DNA of 64,000 bases. It comes from Gracilimonas sp. (lineage in GTDB: Bacteria; Bacteroidota; Rhodothermia; Balneolales; Balneolaceae). This document shows, piece by piece, positions 17,406-25,533 of this stretch (positions are counted from its first letter, which is position 1; each line of letters opens with the position of its first letter). The notes beneath the pieces are model-generated. The model was not told the DNA's origin, ran no database searches, and saw only the letters and a list, made by a program, of their open reading frames with translations. The position numbers and the translations under genes are program-made. The stretch is from assembly GCF_040218225.1 (NCBI RefSeq), contig NZ_JAVJQO010000004.1:186001-250000 (forward strand), given 5' to 3'.

Positions 17406-18360
17406 AGCAGGCATTATAGGCGGAGCCGGGTATACGGCCGGTGAACTGATTCGCATTTTACTTCATCACCCTGAAGTGGAAATTGAAAGCGTGGTGAGCC
17501 GAAGTCATGGCGGGGAGTTTTTATATGCAGCCCATCCTGACCTGGAAGGAGAAACAAGCCTCAAATTTGATACTGAATTGTCAAAGGATGTGGATGTGGT
17601 TTTTCTGTGTTCTGGACATGGCAAATCAAAAGCAGTTGTTGAGGGAAATGGAATACCTGCATCAGCGAAAATTATTGATTTAAGCTCAGACTACCGTATC
17701 AAAGGTGAGCATAATTTTGTGTACGGATTGCCCGAATTAAACCGTAATAAAATTAAAGAAGCAAATCACATTGCTAATCCCGGATGTTTTGCGACTTGTA
17801 TTCAGCTGATCCTGCTTCCGCTGGCAGCTAAAAACCTACTGAACAAACCGGTTCATGTAACCGCCATCACCGGAAGTACAGGCGCCGGACAAAATCCAAC
17901 CGACACTACGCATTTCAGCTGGAGAAGTAATAACGCCTCCATCTACAAACCGTTGAAGCATCAGCATCTGGGAGAAATCAAACAGAGTTTGGAGCAGCTT
18001 CAGAATGAATTTAATCAACCGGTTCACTTTATTCCCATGCGGGGGGCTTTTACCCGCGGAATCCTGGCCGCCTGTTATGTTGAGCTGGACCCATCAGCAC
18101 ATGAGATAGAAAGACTTTACAAAGAATATTACAGCGAGCATCCTTTTGTAACAGTGACAGATTCTTCTCCTGATATAAAAAGGGTTTTAGGCACCAATAA
18201 AGCCCAGATTCACATTCAAAAAGAAGACGGACAAATATTAATCACGGGTGTGATTGACAACCTGACAAAAGGTGCTTCTGGCCAGGCTGTACAAAATATG
18301 AATTTAATGTTCGGACTGGATGAAACCGCCGGACTCAATCTAAAATCAACTGCATTTTAA
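17398..18360 (+). CDS. argC: N-acyl-gamma-glutamyl-phosphate reductase
   Basis: NADPH-dependent reduction of N-acylglutamyl phosphate to the semialdehyde. 320 residues; Rossmann start IIGGAGYTAGELIRILL, catalytic cysteine in NPGCFATC (about residue 129), and the C-terminal GAFTRGILA segment. Given the succinyl-type residue in ArgF', the substrate may be N-succinyl- rather than N-acetylglutamyl phosphate. Overlaps argG and is followed after 2 bp by proC. Confidence 0.96.
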   Translation: MIKAGIIGGAGYTAGELIRILLHHPEVEIESVVSRSHGGEFLYAAHPDLEGETSLKFDTELSKDVDVVFLCSGHGKSKAVVEGNGIPASAKIIDLSSDYRIKGEHNFVYGLPELNRNKIKEANHIANPGCFATCIQLILLPLAAKNLLNKPVHVTAITGSTGAGQNPTDTTHFSWRSNNASIYKPLKHQHLGEIKQSLEQLQNEFNQPVHFIPMRGAFTRGILAACYVELDPSAHEIERLYKEYYSEHPFVTVTDSSPDIKRVLGTNKAQIHIQKEDGQILITGVIDNLTKGASGQAVQNMNLMFGLDETAGLNLKSTAF

Positions 18361-18362
18361 CC

Positions 18363-19172
18363 ATGGCTAAAAAACACGACATCGCGATCATAGGAGCTGG
18401 AAACCTGGGAATAGCTATTGCCAAGGGGATTGCCGGAGCAAAACTGGCCAAGCCAAAGAATATGTACCTGACCCGGCGCCATCTGGAAAAACTGGATCAT
18501 CTGAAATCACAGAAATTCAGGTTGACTTCAGATAACAAGGAGGCTGTTCAGCATGCTGAATATATCTTCCTTTGCGTTCAACCCAAGCAATTGCCGGCTG
18601 TCCTGGAAGAAATAAACACTGTGCTGGATTCTGAAAAACATGTGCTTATCTCCACCATCACCGGTGTAGAAATCAGTACCATTGAACAGCATCTGGAAGC
18701 GGAAATGCCCATCATCCGGGCCATGCCAAACACTGCCACAGCCATACAGGAATCAATGACCTGTATGTGTGGCAAGAATGTATCCAATGGACAACTCCAG
18801 GAAGTGAAGACTTTATTCGAGGCATTGGGTGAAGCGCTTATCATCGACGAAAACCTGATGAAAGCAGCTACGGTTTTAGCGGCCAGCGGCATTGCTTTTT
18901 TCCTTCGATACATTCGTGCTGCAACTCAGGGTGGAATTCAGCTTGGTTTTCACGCTGAAGAAGCCCAGAAAATTGCCATGCAAACCGCCCGCGGAGCTGC
19001 TTCACTATTAGTGGAAGGCCACAATCACCCAGAAACTGAAATCGACAAAGTGACCACTCCACAAGGCTGTACCATTGCCGGGCTGAACGAGATGGAACAC
19101 CAGGGACTGAGTTCGGCCGTCATTAAAGGGTTGCTCGCCTCCTACGAAAAAATCAACACCATTACGCAATGA
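18363..19172 (+). CDS. proC: Pyrroline-5-carboxylate reductase
   Basis: 269 residues with the N-terminal nucleotide-binding motif IIGAGNLGIAIAKGI, the IRAMPNTATAIQES segment (near residue 118) and the C-terminal VTTPQGCTIAGL signature of ProC. It makes proline from pyrroline-5-carboxylate. Its position inside the arginine operon, 2 bp after argC and overlapping argD by 4 bp, couples proline synthesis to arginine synthesis; P5C can also come from ornithine or glutamate semialdehyde. No proA/proB in the window. Confidence 0.95.
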   Translation: MAKKHDIAIIGAGNLGIAIAKGIAGAKLAKPKNMYLTRRHLEKLDHLKSQKFRLTSDNKEAVQHAEYIFLCVQPKQLPAVLEEINTVLDSEKHVLISTITGVEISTIEQHLEAEMPIIRAMPNTATAIQESMTCMCGKNVSNGQLQEVKTLFEALGEALIIDENLMKAATVLAASGIAFFLRYIRAATQGGIQLGFHAEEAQKIAMQTARGAASLLVEGHNHPETEIDKVTTPQGCTIAGLNEMEHQGLSSAVIKGLLASYEKINTITQ

Positions 19173-20296
19173 ACCTATTTCAAGTATATCCGCTTTTTGA
19201 TGTTGAGCCCGTGAAGGCCAAAGGTAATTTTGTGTATGATGCTACCGGACAAAAATACCTCGATTTCTATGGCGGGCATGCCGTCATTTCAATCGGACAT
19301 GCACATCCGCACTATGTAGATCGGGTAAATGCCCAGCTCAATGATATTGGCTTTTATTCCAATTCCGTACCTATTGGCATTCAGCAAGAACTCGCCAAAA
19401 AGCTGGGCAAGCTTTCTGGTTACGACGACTGGAATTTATTCTTATGTAATTCCGGAGCTGAAGCCAATGAAAATGCCCTGAAAGTTGCCTCCGCTCATAA
19501 TGGACGAAAGAAGATTTTGGCCTTCAAAGGGGCTTTCCATGGGAGAACTTCGCTTGCCGTTGCAGTTACGGATAATCCCAATATCGTATTTCCGGTGAAC
19601 GAAGGTGCGGAAGTTCTTCGCTTTGAATTGAATGATTTTGAAGGCGTTGAAAAAGCCCTAAAACAAGAAGATATAAGCTCGGTGATCATTGAAGGGATTC
19701 AGGGAGTAGGCGGGATTGAAACACCTTCACCGGAATTCTTCCAACACTTGCGAACGCTCTGCGATGAGACCGCTACCGTTTTAATTTTAGATGAAGTACA
19801 ATCCGGATTTGGGCGAACCGGCAAGTTCTTTGCACATCAGTTATTCGGGATTGAGCCGGATATCATTTCGATGGCCAAAGGCATGGGTAACGGATTTCCG
19901 GTTGGCGGCGTGCTGATCCACCCCAGGTTTGAAGCATCATTCGGGATGCTGGGAACCACCTTTGGAGGCAATCACCTGGCCTGCGCAGCTTCTCTTGCAG
20001 TGCTTGAAGTTCTGGAGCAGGACAACCTGATGCAGAAGGCGGTACAACTCGGCTCCTATCTGAAAGAGAAATTAGAGAAACTTCCAAAAGTGCAGGAAGT
20101 CCGTGGTTTTGGGTTGATGATTGGCGCAGAGTTTAACCAGCCGGTAGCCGAATGGCGAAAAAAATTACTCTACGAGCATCATATTTTTACGGGTTCCTCT
20201 TCCAATAAAAATGTATTGCGCTTGCTCCCTCCGCTTAGCATCGGGAAAGAAGAATGCGACGAATTAATTACGGCCCTGAAGGAGGTTCTGAAATGA
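19169..20296 (+). CDS. argD: N-acylornithine aminotransferase
   Basis: Class III PLP aminotransferase of 375 residues. Visible features: FYGGHAVISIGHAHPHYV near the N-terminus, the phosphate-binding SGAEANENALK, LILDEVQSGFGRTGKFFA with the cofactor-contact Asp, and the PLP lysine in SMAKGMGNGFP. Converts the N-acylglutamate semialdehyde to N-acylornithine. ATGA overlap with proC. A 199-bp gap filled by a dispersed repeat separates it from argF', but the operon probably continues. Confidence 0.95.
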   Translation: MNLFQVYPLFDVEPVKAKGNFVYDATGQKYLDFYGGHAVISIGHAHPHYVDRVNAQLNDIGFYSNSVPIGIQQELAKKLGKLSGYDDWNLFLCNSGAEANENALKVASAHNGRKKILAFKGAFHGRTSLAVAVTDNPNIVFPVNEGAEVLRFELNDFEGVEKALKQEDISSVIIEGIQGVGGIETPSPEFFQHLRTLCDETATVLILDEVQSGFGRTGKFFAHQLFGIEPDIISMAKGMGNGFPVGGVLIHPRFEASFGMLGTTFGGNHLACAASLAVLEVLEQDNLMQKAVQLGSYLKEKLEKLPKVQEVRGFGLMIGAEFNQPVAEWRKKLLYEHHIFTGSSSNKNVLRLLPPLSIGKEECDELITALKEVLK

Positions 20297-20312
20297 CAGA
20301 TTTGAACGCCAA

Positions 20313-20466
20313 GTCATTGCTAGGAGCCCTTGCCTTTGGAGAAAGGAATGATCATTCAAACGACGAAGCAATCTCCCTGAGTAAAACAACTGAAGGAAAT
20401 CGTGAAGATCGCCACGTCGGAAGGCTCCATGACCATAATCATACAGTAAAACTCCTCGCGATGACC
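20313..20466. repeat. Dispersed palindromic repeat, family A
   Basis: Starts GTCATTGCTAGGAGC and ends CTCGCGATGACC; contains GACGAAGCAATCTCCCT followed by the inverted ATCGTGAAGATCGCCACGTCGG. An ORF called across it (20254-20499) is a by-product. It is inserted between argD and argF' without obvious effect on the operon. Confidence 0.75.
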
Positions 20467-20495
20467 GGACTTTTAACTTTTAATAATACCGATCA

Positions 20496-21446
20496 ATGAA
20501 ATCATTCCTGTCCATTAATGATGTAGAAAACCTCCCGGAGCTTGTAAAAGACGCGCTGGAAATCAAGAAGAACCCGCATGTGTATAAAGACCTTGGACTG
20601 GATAAGTCTATGTGCCTGATCTTCCTGAACCCCAGCCTGCGAACACGACTCAGTTCTCAGAAAGCGGCTTTCAACCTTGACTTGAACACGGCAGTTCTGG
20701 ATGTTGGCAGTCAGGGTTGGCAGCTTGAATTTGCAGATGGCGTAAAAATGGATTCAGATAAAGCTGAACACATCAAGGAAGCCGCAGCTGTGATCGGCTC
20801 TTATTTTGATATTGTAGCCATACGTGCTTTTGCCAAACTGGAAAACCGGGAGGAAGATTACAGTGAACAGGTGATGGAATCGTTTAAAAAATACTGCCCG
20901 GCCCCGGTTATCAATATGGAGTCTGGAACCGGACACCCATTACAGGCACTGGCTGATCTTATCACCATTGAAGAACATAAGACTGTAGAAAAACCGAAGG
21001 TTGTATTAACCTGGGCTCCTCACCCCAGGGCACTTCCACAGGCGGTGGCTAACTCATTTTCGAAATGGATGCAGGCCGCAGGTTTCGACCTGACTATCAC
21101 TCATCCTCAAGGTTATGAGTTAGTGGGTGAAGCGGTTGGAAATGCTAGCGTCGAATACAATCAGAAAAAAGCTTTTGAGGGTGCAGACTTTGTGTATGCC
21201 AAAAACTGGAGCAGTTATTCACAGTATGGAAAAATCCTTTCTCAGAATCCGGATTGGATGGTGACCGCTAACAAAATGAAACTTACCAACAACGCAAAGT
21301 TCATGCACTGCCTTCCGCTTCGCCGAAATGTGATTGCTGAGGATGACGTAGTTGACAGTGAAAATAGTCTGATCATTCCCCAAGCTGCCAACCGAATTTA
21401 TTCGATGCAGGTAGTTCTGCAGCACATTCTAAAGGAGTTAAAATGA
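20496..21446 (+). CDS. argF': N-acylornithine carbamoyltransferase (predicted N-succinylornithine type)
   Basis: 316 residues. Belongs to the AOTCase/SOTCase branch of transcarbamylases. The carbamoyl-phosphate site is NPSLRTRLS (45-53); later motifs include ESGTGHPLQALADL and FMHCLPLRRN. Residue 90 (MDSDKAEH) is Ala. In published work on Xanthomonas AOTCase and Bacteroides fragilis SOTCase, Glu at this position gives acetyl specificity and Pro, Ala, Ser or Val gives succinyl specificity, so this enzyme is predicted to use N-succinylornithine. Overlaps argB by 4 bp. Confidence 0.93.
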   Translation: MKSFLSINDVENLPELVKDALEIKKNPHVYKDLGLDKSMCLIFLNPSLRTRLSSQKAAFNLDLNTAVLDVGSQGWQLEFADGVKMDSDKAEHIKEAAAVIGSYFDIVAIRAFAKLENREEDYSEQVMESFKKYCPAPVINMESGTGHPLQALADLITIEEHKTVEKPKVVLTWAPHPRALPQAVANSFSKWMQAAGFDLTITHPQGYELVGEAVGNASVEYNQKKAFEGADFVYAKNWSSYSQYGKILSQNPDWMVTANKMKLTNNAKFMHCLPLRRNVIAEDDVVDSENSLIIPQAANRIYSMQVVLQHILKELK

Positions 21447-22204
21447 AACCCGTGAAAGTCATTAAAATTGGGGGAAAGGTCATTGATGACGAGCAAAAAC
21501 TGGATACTTTTCTGCACGCTTTTGTGTCTGTCAAAGAGCCGAAGGTGCTGGTTCATGGTGGAGGGTCTATTGCCTCCAGGATGGGCGTGCGGCTCGGCAT
21601 CAAACCAAATATGATTGATGGCCGCCGCATTACCGATGCAGAAACGCTGGAAGTCATCACCATGGTGTATGGCGGACTGGTGAATAAAAAAATTGTAGCA
21701 AAACTGCAGGCCTTGGATACTAACGCCATTGGACTTTCCGGTGCTGACCTGAACATCATCCCCGCAAAAAAACGGAATCCCGAACCCATAAATTTTGGCT
21801 GGGTGGGCGATATAGAATCAGTGAACACCAAATGGCTGACACAATTTTTGAACGAGAACGCAATTCCGGTTCTGGCTCCACTCACGCACGATGGCAACGG
21901 TAATATGCTTAATACCAATGCCGACACGATTGCCTCTTCGGTGGCATCTGCTCTCAGTAGCGATTTTAAAACGGAACTTATGCTTTGTTTTGAACAAGAC
22001 GGCGTAATGAATAAAGGGCAGGTTGTGACCGAAATGAACCTGCTGCTATACCGATATTTAAAAGACAGCGGCGCAATAACAGATGGTATGATTCCCAAAC
22101 TGGATTTAGGTTTCTCAGCGCTTAAAAGTGGAGTCAAAAACGTAAGCATCCGAAGTTTTGGAGCCGTAGCAGAAACCAGCTCCGGGACTAAATTAACAAG
22201 ATGA
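21443..22204 (+). CDS. argB: N-acylglutamate kinase
   Basis: Amino-acid kinase family, 253 residues, short form without an N-terminal arginine-sensing helix. KIGGKVIDD (residues 7-15) and VHGGGSIASRMGVRLG form the phosphate and acyl-glutamate site; IGLSGADLNII and NADTIASSVASAL are also typical. Phosphorylates N-acylglutamate. The missing N-terminal extension suggests weak or no arginine feedback, as in other short ArgB proteins (inference). The alternative long ORF on the opposite strand (21553-22221) is a shadow. Confidence 0.94.
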   Translation: MKPVKVIKIGGKVIDDEQKLDTFLHAFVSVKEPKVLVHGGGSIASRMGVRLGIKPNMIDGRRITDAETLEVITMVYGGLVNKKIVAKLQALDTNAIGLSGADLNIIPAKKRNPEPINFGWVGDIESVNTKWLTQFLNENAIPVLAPLTHDGNGNMLNTNADTIASSVASALSSDFKTELMLCFEQDGVMNKGQVVTEMNLLLYRYLKDSGAITDGMIPKLDLGFSALKSGVKNVSIRSFGAVAETSSGTKLTR

Positions 22205-22257
22205 TGGAATGCGGATGACACAGGTTAAGCAGATGATCAAAGAAAAATATAAAACCA

Positions 22258-22348
22258 GTCATTACGGACTCGATCCGGGATCTCCAGAATCAAACTTAGA
22301 TGCTATTCAGGGAGATTCCGGTTCTACACTACGTTTGACCGGAATGAC
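22258..22348. repeat. Dispersed repeat (GTCATTACGGACTCGATCCGGGATCT ... GGAATGAC)
   Basis: Lies between argB and the deacylase gene. Ends are inverted (GTCATTACGGA / ACCGGAATGAC) and GGATCTCC faces GGAGATTCC inside. Related in style to the repeats at 24878-24954, 39201-39226 and 56532-56557. Confidence 0.6.
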
Positions 22349-22363
22349 AAATGAAACTTGAAT

Positions 22364-23437
22364 ATGAAAGACATCAACCAACTTAGCGAACAAGCCATAG
22401 AGCTGCTGAAAAAGCTGATTTCCACCCAATCGTACAGTGGCGAAGAAGACCAAACTGCGGATTTAATTTCTGGAGTGATGAAAGAATTTGGATTTGAGCC
22501 ACTGCGTAAGGGGAACAATATTTGGGGCTGGTCAGGAGCGGTCGATCCCAACAAACCAACCCTCATGCTGAACTCTCATCACGACACAGTAAGGGCTTCT
22601 TCCAAGTGGAGGAAAGACCCGTTTTCCCCAACGCTGGAAGATGAAAAGCTTTTTGGTTTGGGAAGTAATGATGCGGGCGGACCACTCGTAAGCCTGCTCG
22701 CCACATTTGTCTATCTCGCTCAAAAAAAGCAGCCGTACAATCTGGTTTTCCTGGCTTCTGCGGAAGAGGAAACTTCAGGAAAAAAAGGTGTTCCCATTGT
22801 CCTTCCTGAACTCACCAAAATTGATTTTGCTGTTGTGGGCGAACCCACTTCTATGGATCTTGCCATCGCCGAACGCGGACTCATTGTGCTGGATTGCGTA
22901 AGTCATGGCGAAAGCGGACATGCCGCACGGGCTGAAGGGATAAATGCTCTTTACAAAGCAATGAAAGATATCGAGTGGTTCCGCGCATTTGAGTTCGATC
23001 AGGTATCGGAGGTGTTGGGATCCATAAACATGACGGTCACTCAAATCGAGGCAGGAAGTCAGCACAACGTGGTGCCGGATGAATGCCGGTTTGTGGTAGA
23101 TGTCCGTCCCAATGAATGTTACACCAATCAGGAAGTGGTCGATATTATCCGCAAATATGTGGACTGTGATGTGAATCCGCGATCACTGAATTTAAATGCA
23201 TCGGGTATCGATTTGAATCATTCTATCGTGAAAAAAGCGAACGAGTTGAACATCAGAACCTATGGATCCAAGACGATGTCGGATCAGGTTCACATGCCGT
23301 TCAACAGCGTAAAAATAGGACCTGGCGATACCCGTCGTTCTCACACGGCCGATGAGTTTATTCATCTGGATGAAATTCGCGACGGCATTAAAACTTATAT
23401 TGAGCTTTTGGATGGATTGGAATTGGAACGCGGATAA
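22364..23437 (+). CDS. M20-family deacylase (ArgE/DapE-like), predicted N-acyl-citrulline/ornithine deacylase
   Basis: 357 residues, start at ATG 22364 rather than the TTG two codons earlier. The M20 zinc site is visible: NSHHDTV (first ligand His and Asp), GSNDAGGPL (bridging Asp), SAEEETSG (catalytic and ligand Glu pair), GEPTSMDLA, and the C-terminal His in SHTADEFI. In the AOTCase/SOTCase route the acyl group is removed from N-acylcitrulline before argininosuccinate synthase, and this is the only deacylase in the cluster. With Ala90 in ArgF' it is predicted to remove a succinyl group. Sits between argB and argH. Confidence 0.88.
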   Translation: MKDINQLSEQAIELLKKLISTQSYSGEEDQTADLISGVMKEFGFEPLRKGNNIWGWSGAVDPNKPTLMLNSHHDTVRASSKWRKDPFSPTLEDEKLFGLGSNDAGGPLVSLLATFVYLAQKKQPYNLVFLASAEEETSGKKGVPIVLPELTKIDFAVVGEPTSMDLAIAERGLIVLDCVSHGESGHAARAEGINALYKAMKDIEWFRAFEFDQVSEVLGSINMTVTQIEAGSQHNVVPDECRFVVDVRPNECYTNQEVVDIIRKYVDCDVNPRSLNLNASGIDLNHSIVKKANELNIRTYGSKTMSDQVHMPFNSVKIGPGDTRRSHTADEFIHLDEIRDGIKTYIELLDGLELERG

Positions 23438-23544
23438 CATCGATTTTGCGGGTAGTCGCTAATTTACTTTGTATCTGTGATGATCTGCAGAATCCACGTC
23501 ATCCGTGTTTTAGAGCTTTCGTGGCAAATTAAAAATCAACAATT

Positions 23545-24840
23545 ATGAGTAACAAGAAACTTTGGGAAAAGGGCATTGAAACTGATGCTTTCATCGAGAA
23601 ATTCACGGTGGGTAAAGACAGGGAACTTGACCTTGAACTTGCTAAGTATGACGTGCAGGGCACCATCGCTCATATTACCATGCTCGAATCGGTTGGACTG
23701 CTGGAGAAAGGAGAGCTTGAAATCCTGACCAAAGAGCTGAACAGAATTCTTGAGGAGGTTATTGAACCCGGCGATTTTGAAATTGAAGAGGGCGTGGAAG
23801 ATGTACATTCCCAAATTGAACTGATGCTTACAAAAGAGCTTGGCGATATAGGCAAGAAAGTACATTCCGGTCGTTCCCGAAACGATCAGGTGCTGGTGGA
23901 TATTCGCCTTTATCTCCGTGATCAAATCAAAGAAATTGCCGGGCTTTCAAAAAAATTATTCAACACGCTGATTGATCAAAGTGAAGCTACCAAAGAAGTG
24001 CTTCTTCCGGGATATACCCATACCCAGGCCGCCATGCCCTCCAGTTTTGGGATGTGGTTCGGGGCTTATGCTGAAAGCCTGGTGGATGATTTGGTACTAC
24101 TGGAATCTGCTTATCATATCATCAATCGAAATCCGCTGGGATCGGCAGCAGGCTATGGTTCTTCCTTCCCGCTAAACCGAAAAATGACAGCAGAGCTTCT
24201 GGGTTTTGAAGGACTGAATGTGAATTCAGTCTATGCCCAAATGGGAAGGGGTAAAACCGAACAAACTTTGTCTTTTGCCATGGCCGGACTTGCCGGAACC
24301 CTCAACAAACTGGCTGCTGATGTGTGTCTCTACAACAGCCAGAACTTTCAGTTTTTGAAGCTGCCGGATGAACTCACCACTGGCTCCAGCATCATGCCCC
24401 ACAAAAAGAATCCGGATGTATTTGAGCTGATCCGCGCTAAAACCAATGCACTGAAAACACTACCCAACCAAATTATGATGGCTACCACGAATCTGACTTC
24501 CGGCTACCACCGCGATTTCCAGATTTTGAAAGAGCAGCTGTTTCCCGCCATCGAAGAATTAAAAAGCTGTTTATTCATTACCGAATACGCGGCCGGACAA
24601 ATGAAGGTAAATGATAAAATTTTAGACGATCCAAAATACAAACTCATCTTCTCTGTGGAAGCCGTCAATGAGTTAGTAAAAGATGGCGTGCCTTTCCGGG
24701 ATGCATATCAACAAGTAGCTCAACAAATTGAAGACGGTATTTTTGAACCTCCGACTGAATTGAATCATACTCATGAAGGCAGTATCGGAAATTTGGGCAA
24801 TGAGCAGATAAAAGAACGGATGAATAAAATTGAGATTTGA
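23545..24840 (+). CDS. argH: Argininosuccinate lyase
   Basis: Final step: argininosuccinate to arginine and fumarate. 431 residues of the fumarase/aspartase superfamily with the signature GSSIMPHKKNPDVFE, the conserved SGRSRNDQV segment and PGYTHTQAAMPSSFG holding the general-acid histidine. Last gene of the arginine cluster, 107 bp after the deacylase, followed by a dispersed repeat. Confidence 0.97.
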   Translation: MSNKKLWEKGIETDAFIEKFTVGKDRELDLELAKYDVQGTIAHITMLESVGLLEKGELEILTKELNRILEEVIEPGDFEIEEGVEDVHSQIELMLTKELGDIGKKVHSGRSRNDQVLVDIRLYLRDQIKEIAGLSKKLFNTLIDQSEATKEVLLPGYTHTQAAMPSSFGMWFGAYAESLVDDLVLLESAYHIINRNPLGSAAGYGSSFPLNRKMTAELLGFEGLNVNSVYAQMGRGKTEQTLSFAMAGLAGTLNKLAADVCLYNSQNFQFLKLPDELTTGSSIMPHKKNPDVFELIRAKTNALKTLPNQIMMATTNLTSGYHRDFQILKEQLFPAIEELKSCLFITEYAAGQMKVNDKILDDPKYKLIFSVEAVNELVKDGVPFRDAYQQVAQQIEDGIFEPPTELNHTHEGSIGNLGNEQIKERMNKIEI

Positions 24841-24877
24841 GGGTAAGGTTTAAAAATATTTACTCCCACACCCTGCT

Positions 24878-24954
24878 GTCATTCTGAACTTGTTTCAGGA
24901 TCTGAAAAAGCTTGGTAAGCCTTAAAAAGATGCTGAAATAAATTCAGCATGACG
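24878..24954. repeat. Dispersed repeat (GTCATTCTGAACTTGTTTCAGGATCT type)
   Basis: Contains two inverted pairs: CTGAACTTGTTTCAG and GCTGAAATAAATTCAGC, with terminal GTCAT...ATGAC. Located after argH. Related to 56532-56557 (GATCCTGAATCAAGTTCAGG) and 39201-39226. Confidence 0.7.
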
Positions 24955-24981
24955 ACTTTCTTTACTTATCATTAACTCAAT

Positions 24982-25533
24982 ATGGCGAACTACCTCTACT
25001 TCATAGCACTTATTCCACCAAGTCCGCTAAAGGATGAAGTACAGAAACTAAAGCTGGAAGTGAAAGAGAAGTTTAACAGCTCACATTCGCTGAATGCCCC
25101 GCCGCATATAACACTTCTGAGTCCCTTCCGGCTGGAGGATGAAAACGAAGACAAACTGGATTCCCTGCTCGATGTTTTTTCTCAAGCTTTTAAACCTTTT
25201 GAAATCCAGTTTAACGACTTCTCTACCTTTCCGCCCCGCGTGATTTTTATCGATGTGGAGAAAAGCCCAAAACTGATGAAAGTGCAAGAAAAACTGGAAG
25301 AGCTGGCGCGTAAAAACTCAGAGCTGTTTAATTATAACTATGATAAGCGCCCCTATCACCCTCACCTCACTCTGGCCTTCAAAGACCTCACCAAATCCAA
25401 CTTTCATAAAGCCTGGAAGGAATTTCAGGACCGAACTTTTGATGCATCCTTTACCGCAAAGGATTTATACCTCTTAAAACACACCGGCGAAAACTGGAAA
25501 GTGGTTCGCAGTTTTTCATTCCGTGCTTCTTAG
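24982..25533 (+). CDS. 2H phosphoesterase, RNA ligase/cyclic phosphodiesterase (LigT/ThpR) family
   Basis: 183 residues with the two family motifs H-x-T/S-L: PPHITLLSPF (near residue 40) and HPHLTLAFKDL (near residue 127). Their histidines form the symmetric catalytic site that opens 2',3'-cyclic phosphates or joins 2'-5' bonds in RNA. The physiological substrate is unknown. Its end overlaps by 18 bp the end of the convergent FAD oxidoreductase gene. Confidence 0.87.
   Translation: MANYLYFIALIPPSPLKDEVQKLKLEVKEKFNSSHSLNAPPHITLLSPFRLEDENEDKLDSLLDVFSQAFKPFEIQFNDFSTFPPRVIFIDVEKSPKLMKVQEKLEELARKNSELFNYNYDKRPYHPHLTLAFKDLTKSNFHKAWKEFQDRTFDASFTAKDLYLLKHTGENWKVVRSFSFRAS

Noticed and set aside
20254-20499. 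81-residue ORF between argD and argF'
   Set aside because: It reads a family-A dispersed repeat after overlapping the end of argD; the translation has no protein-like character.
21553-22221. 222-residue minus-strand ORF opposite argB
   Set aside because: Ser/Pro-rich translation antisense to the intact argB; shadow ORF.
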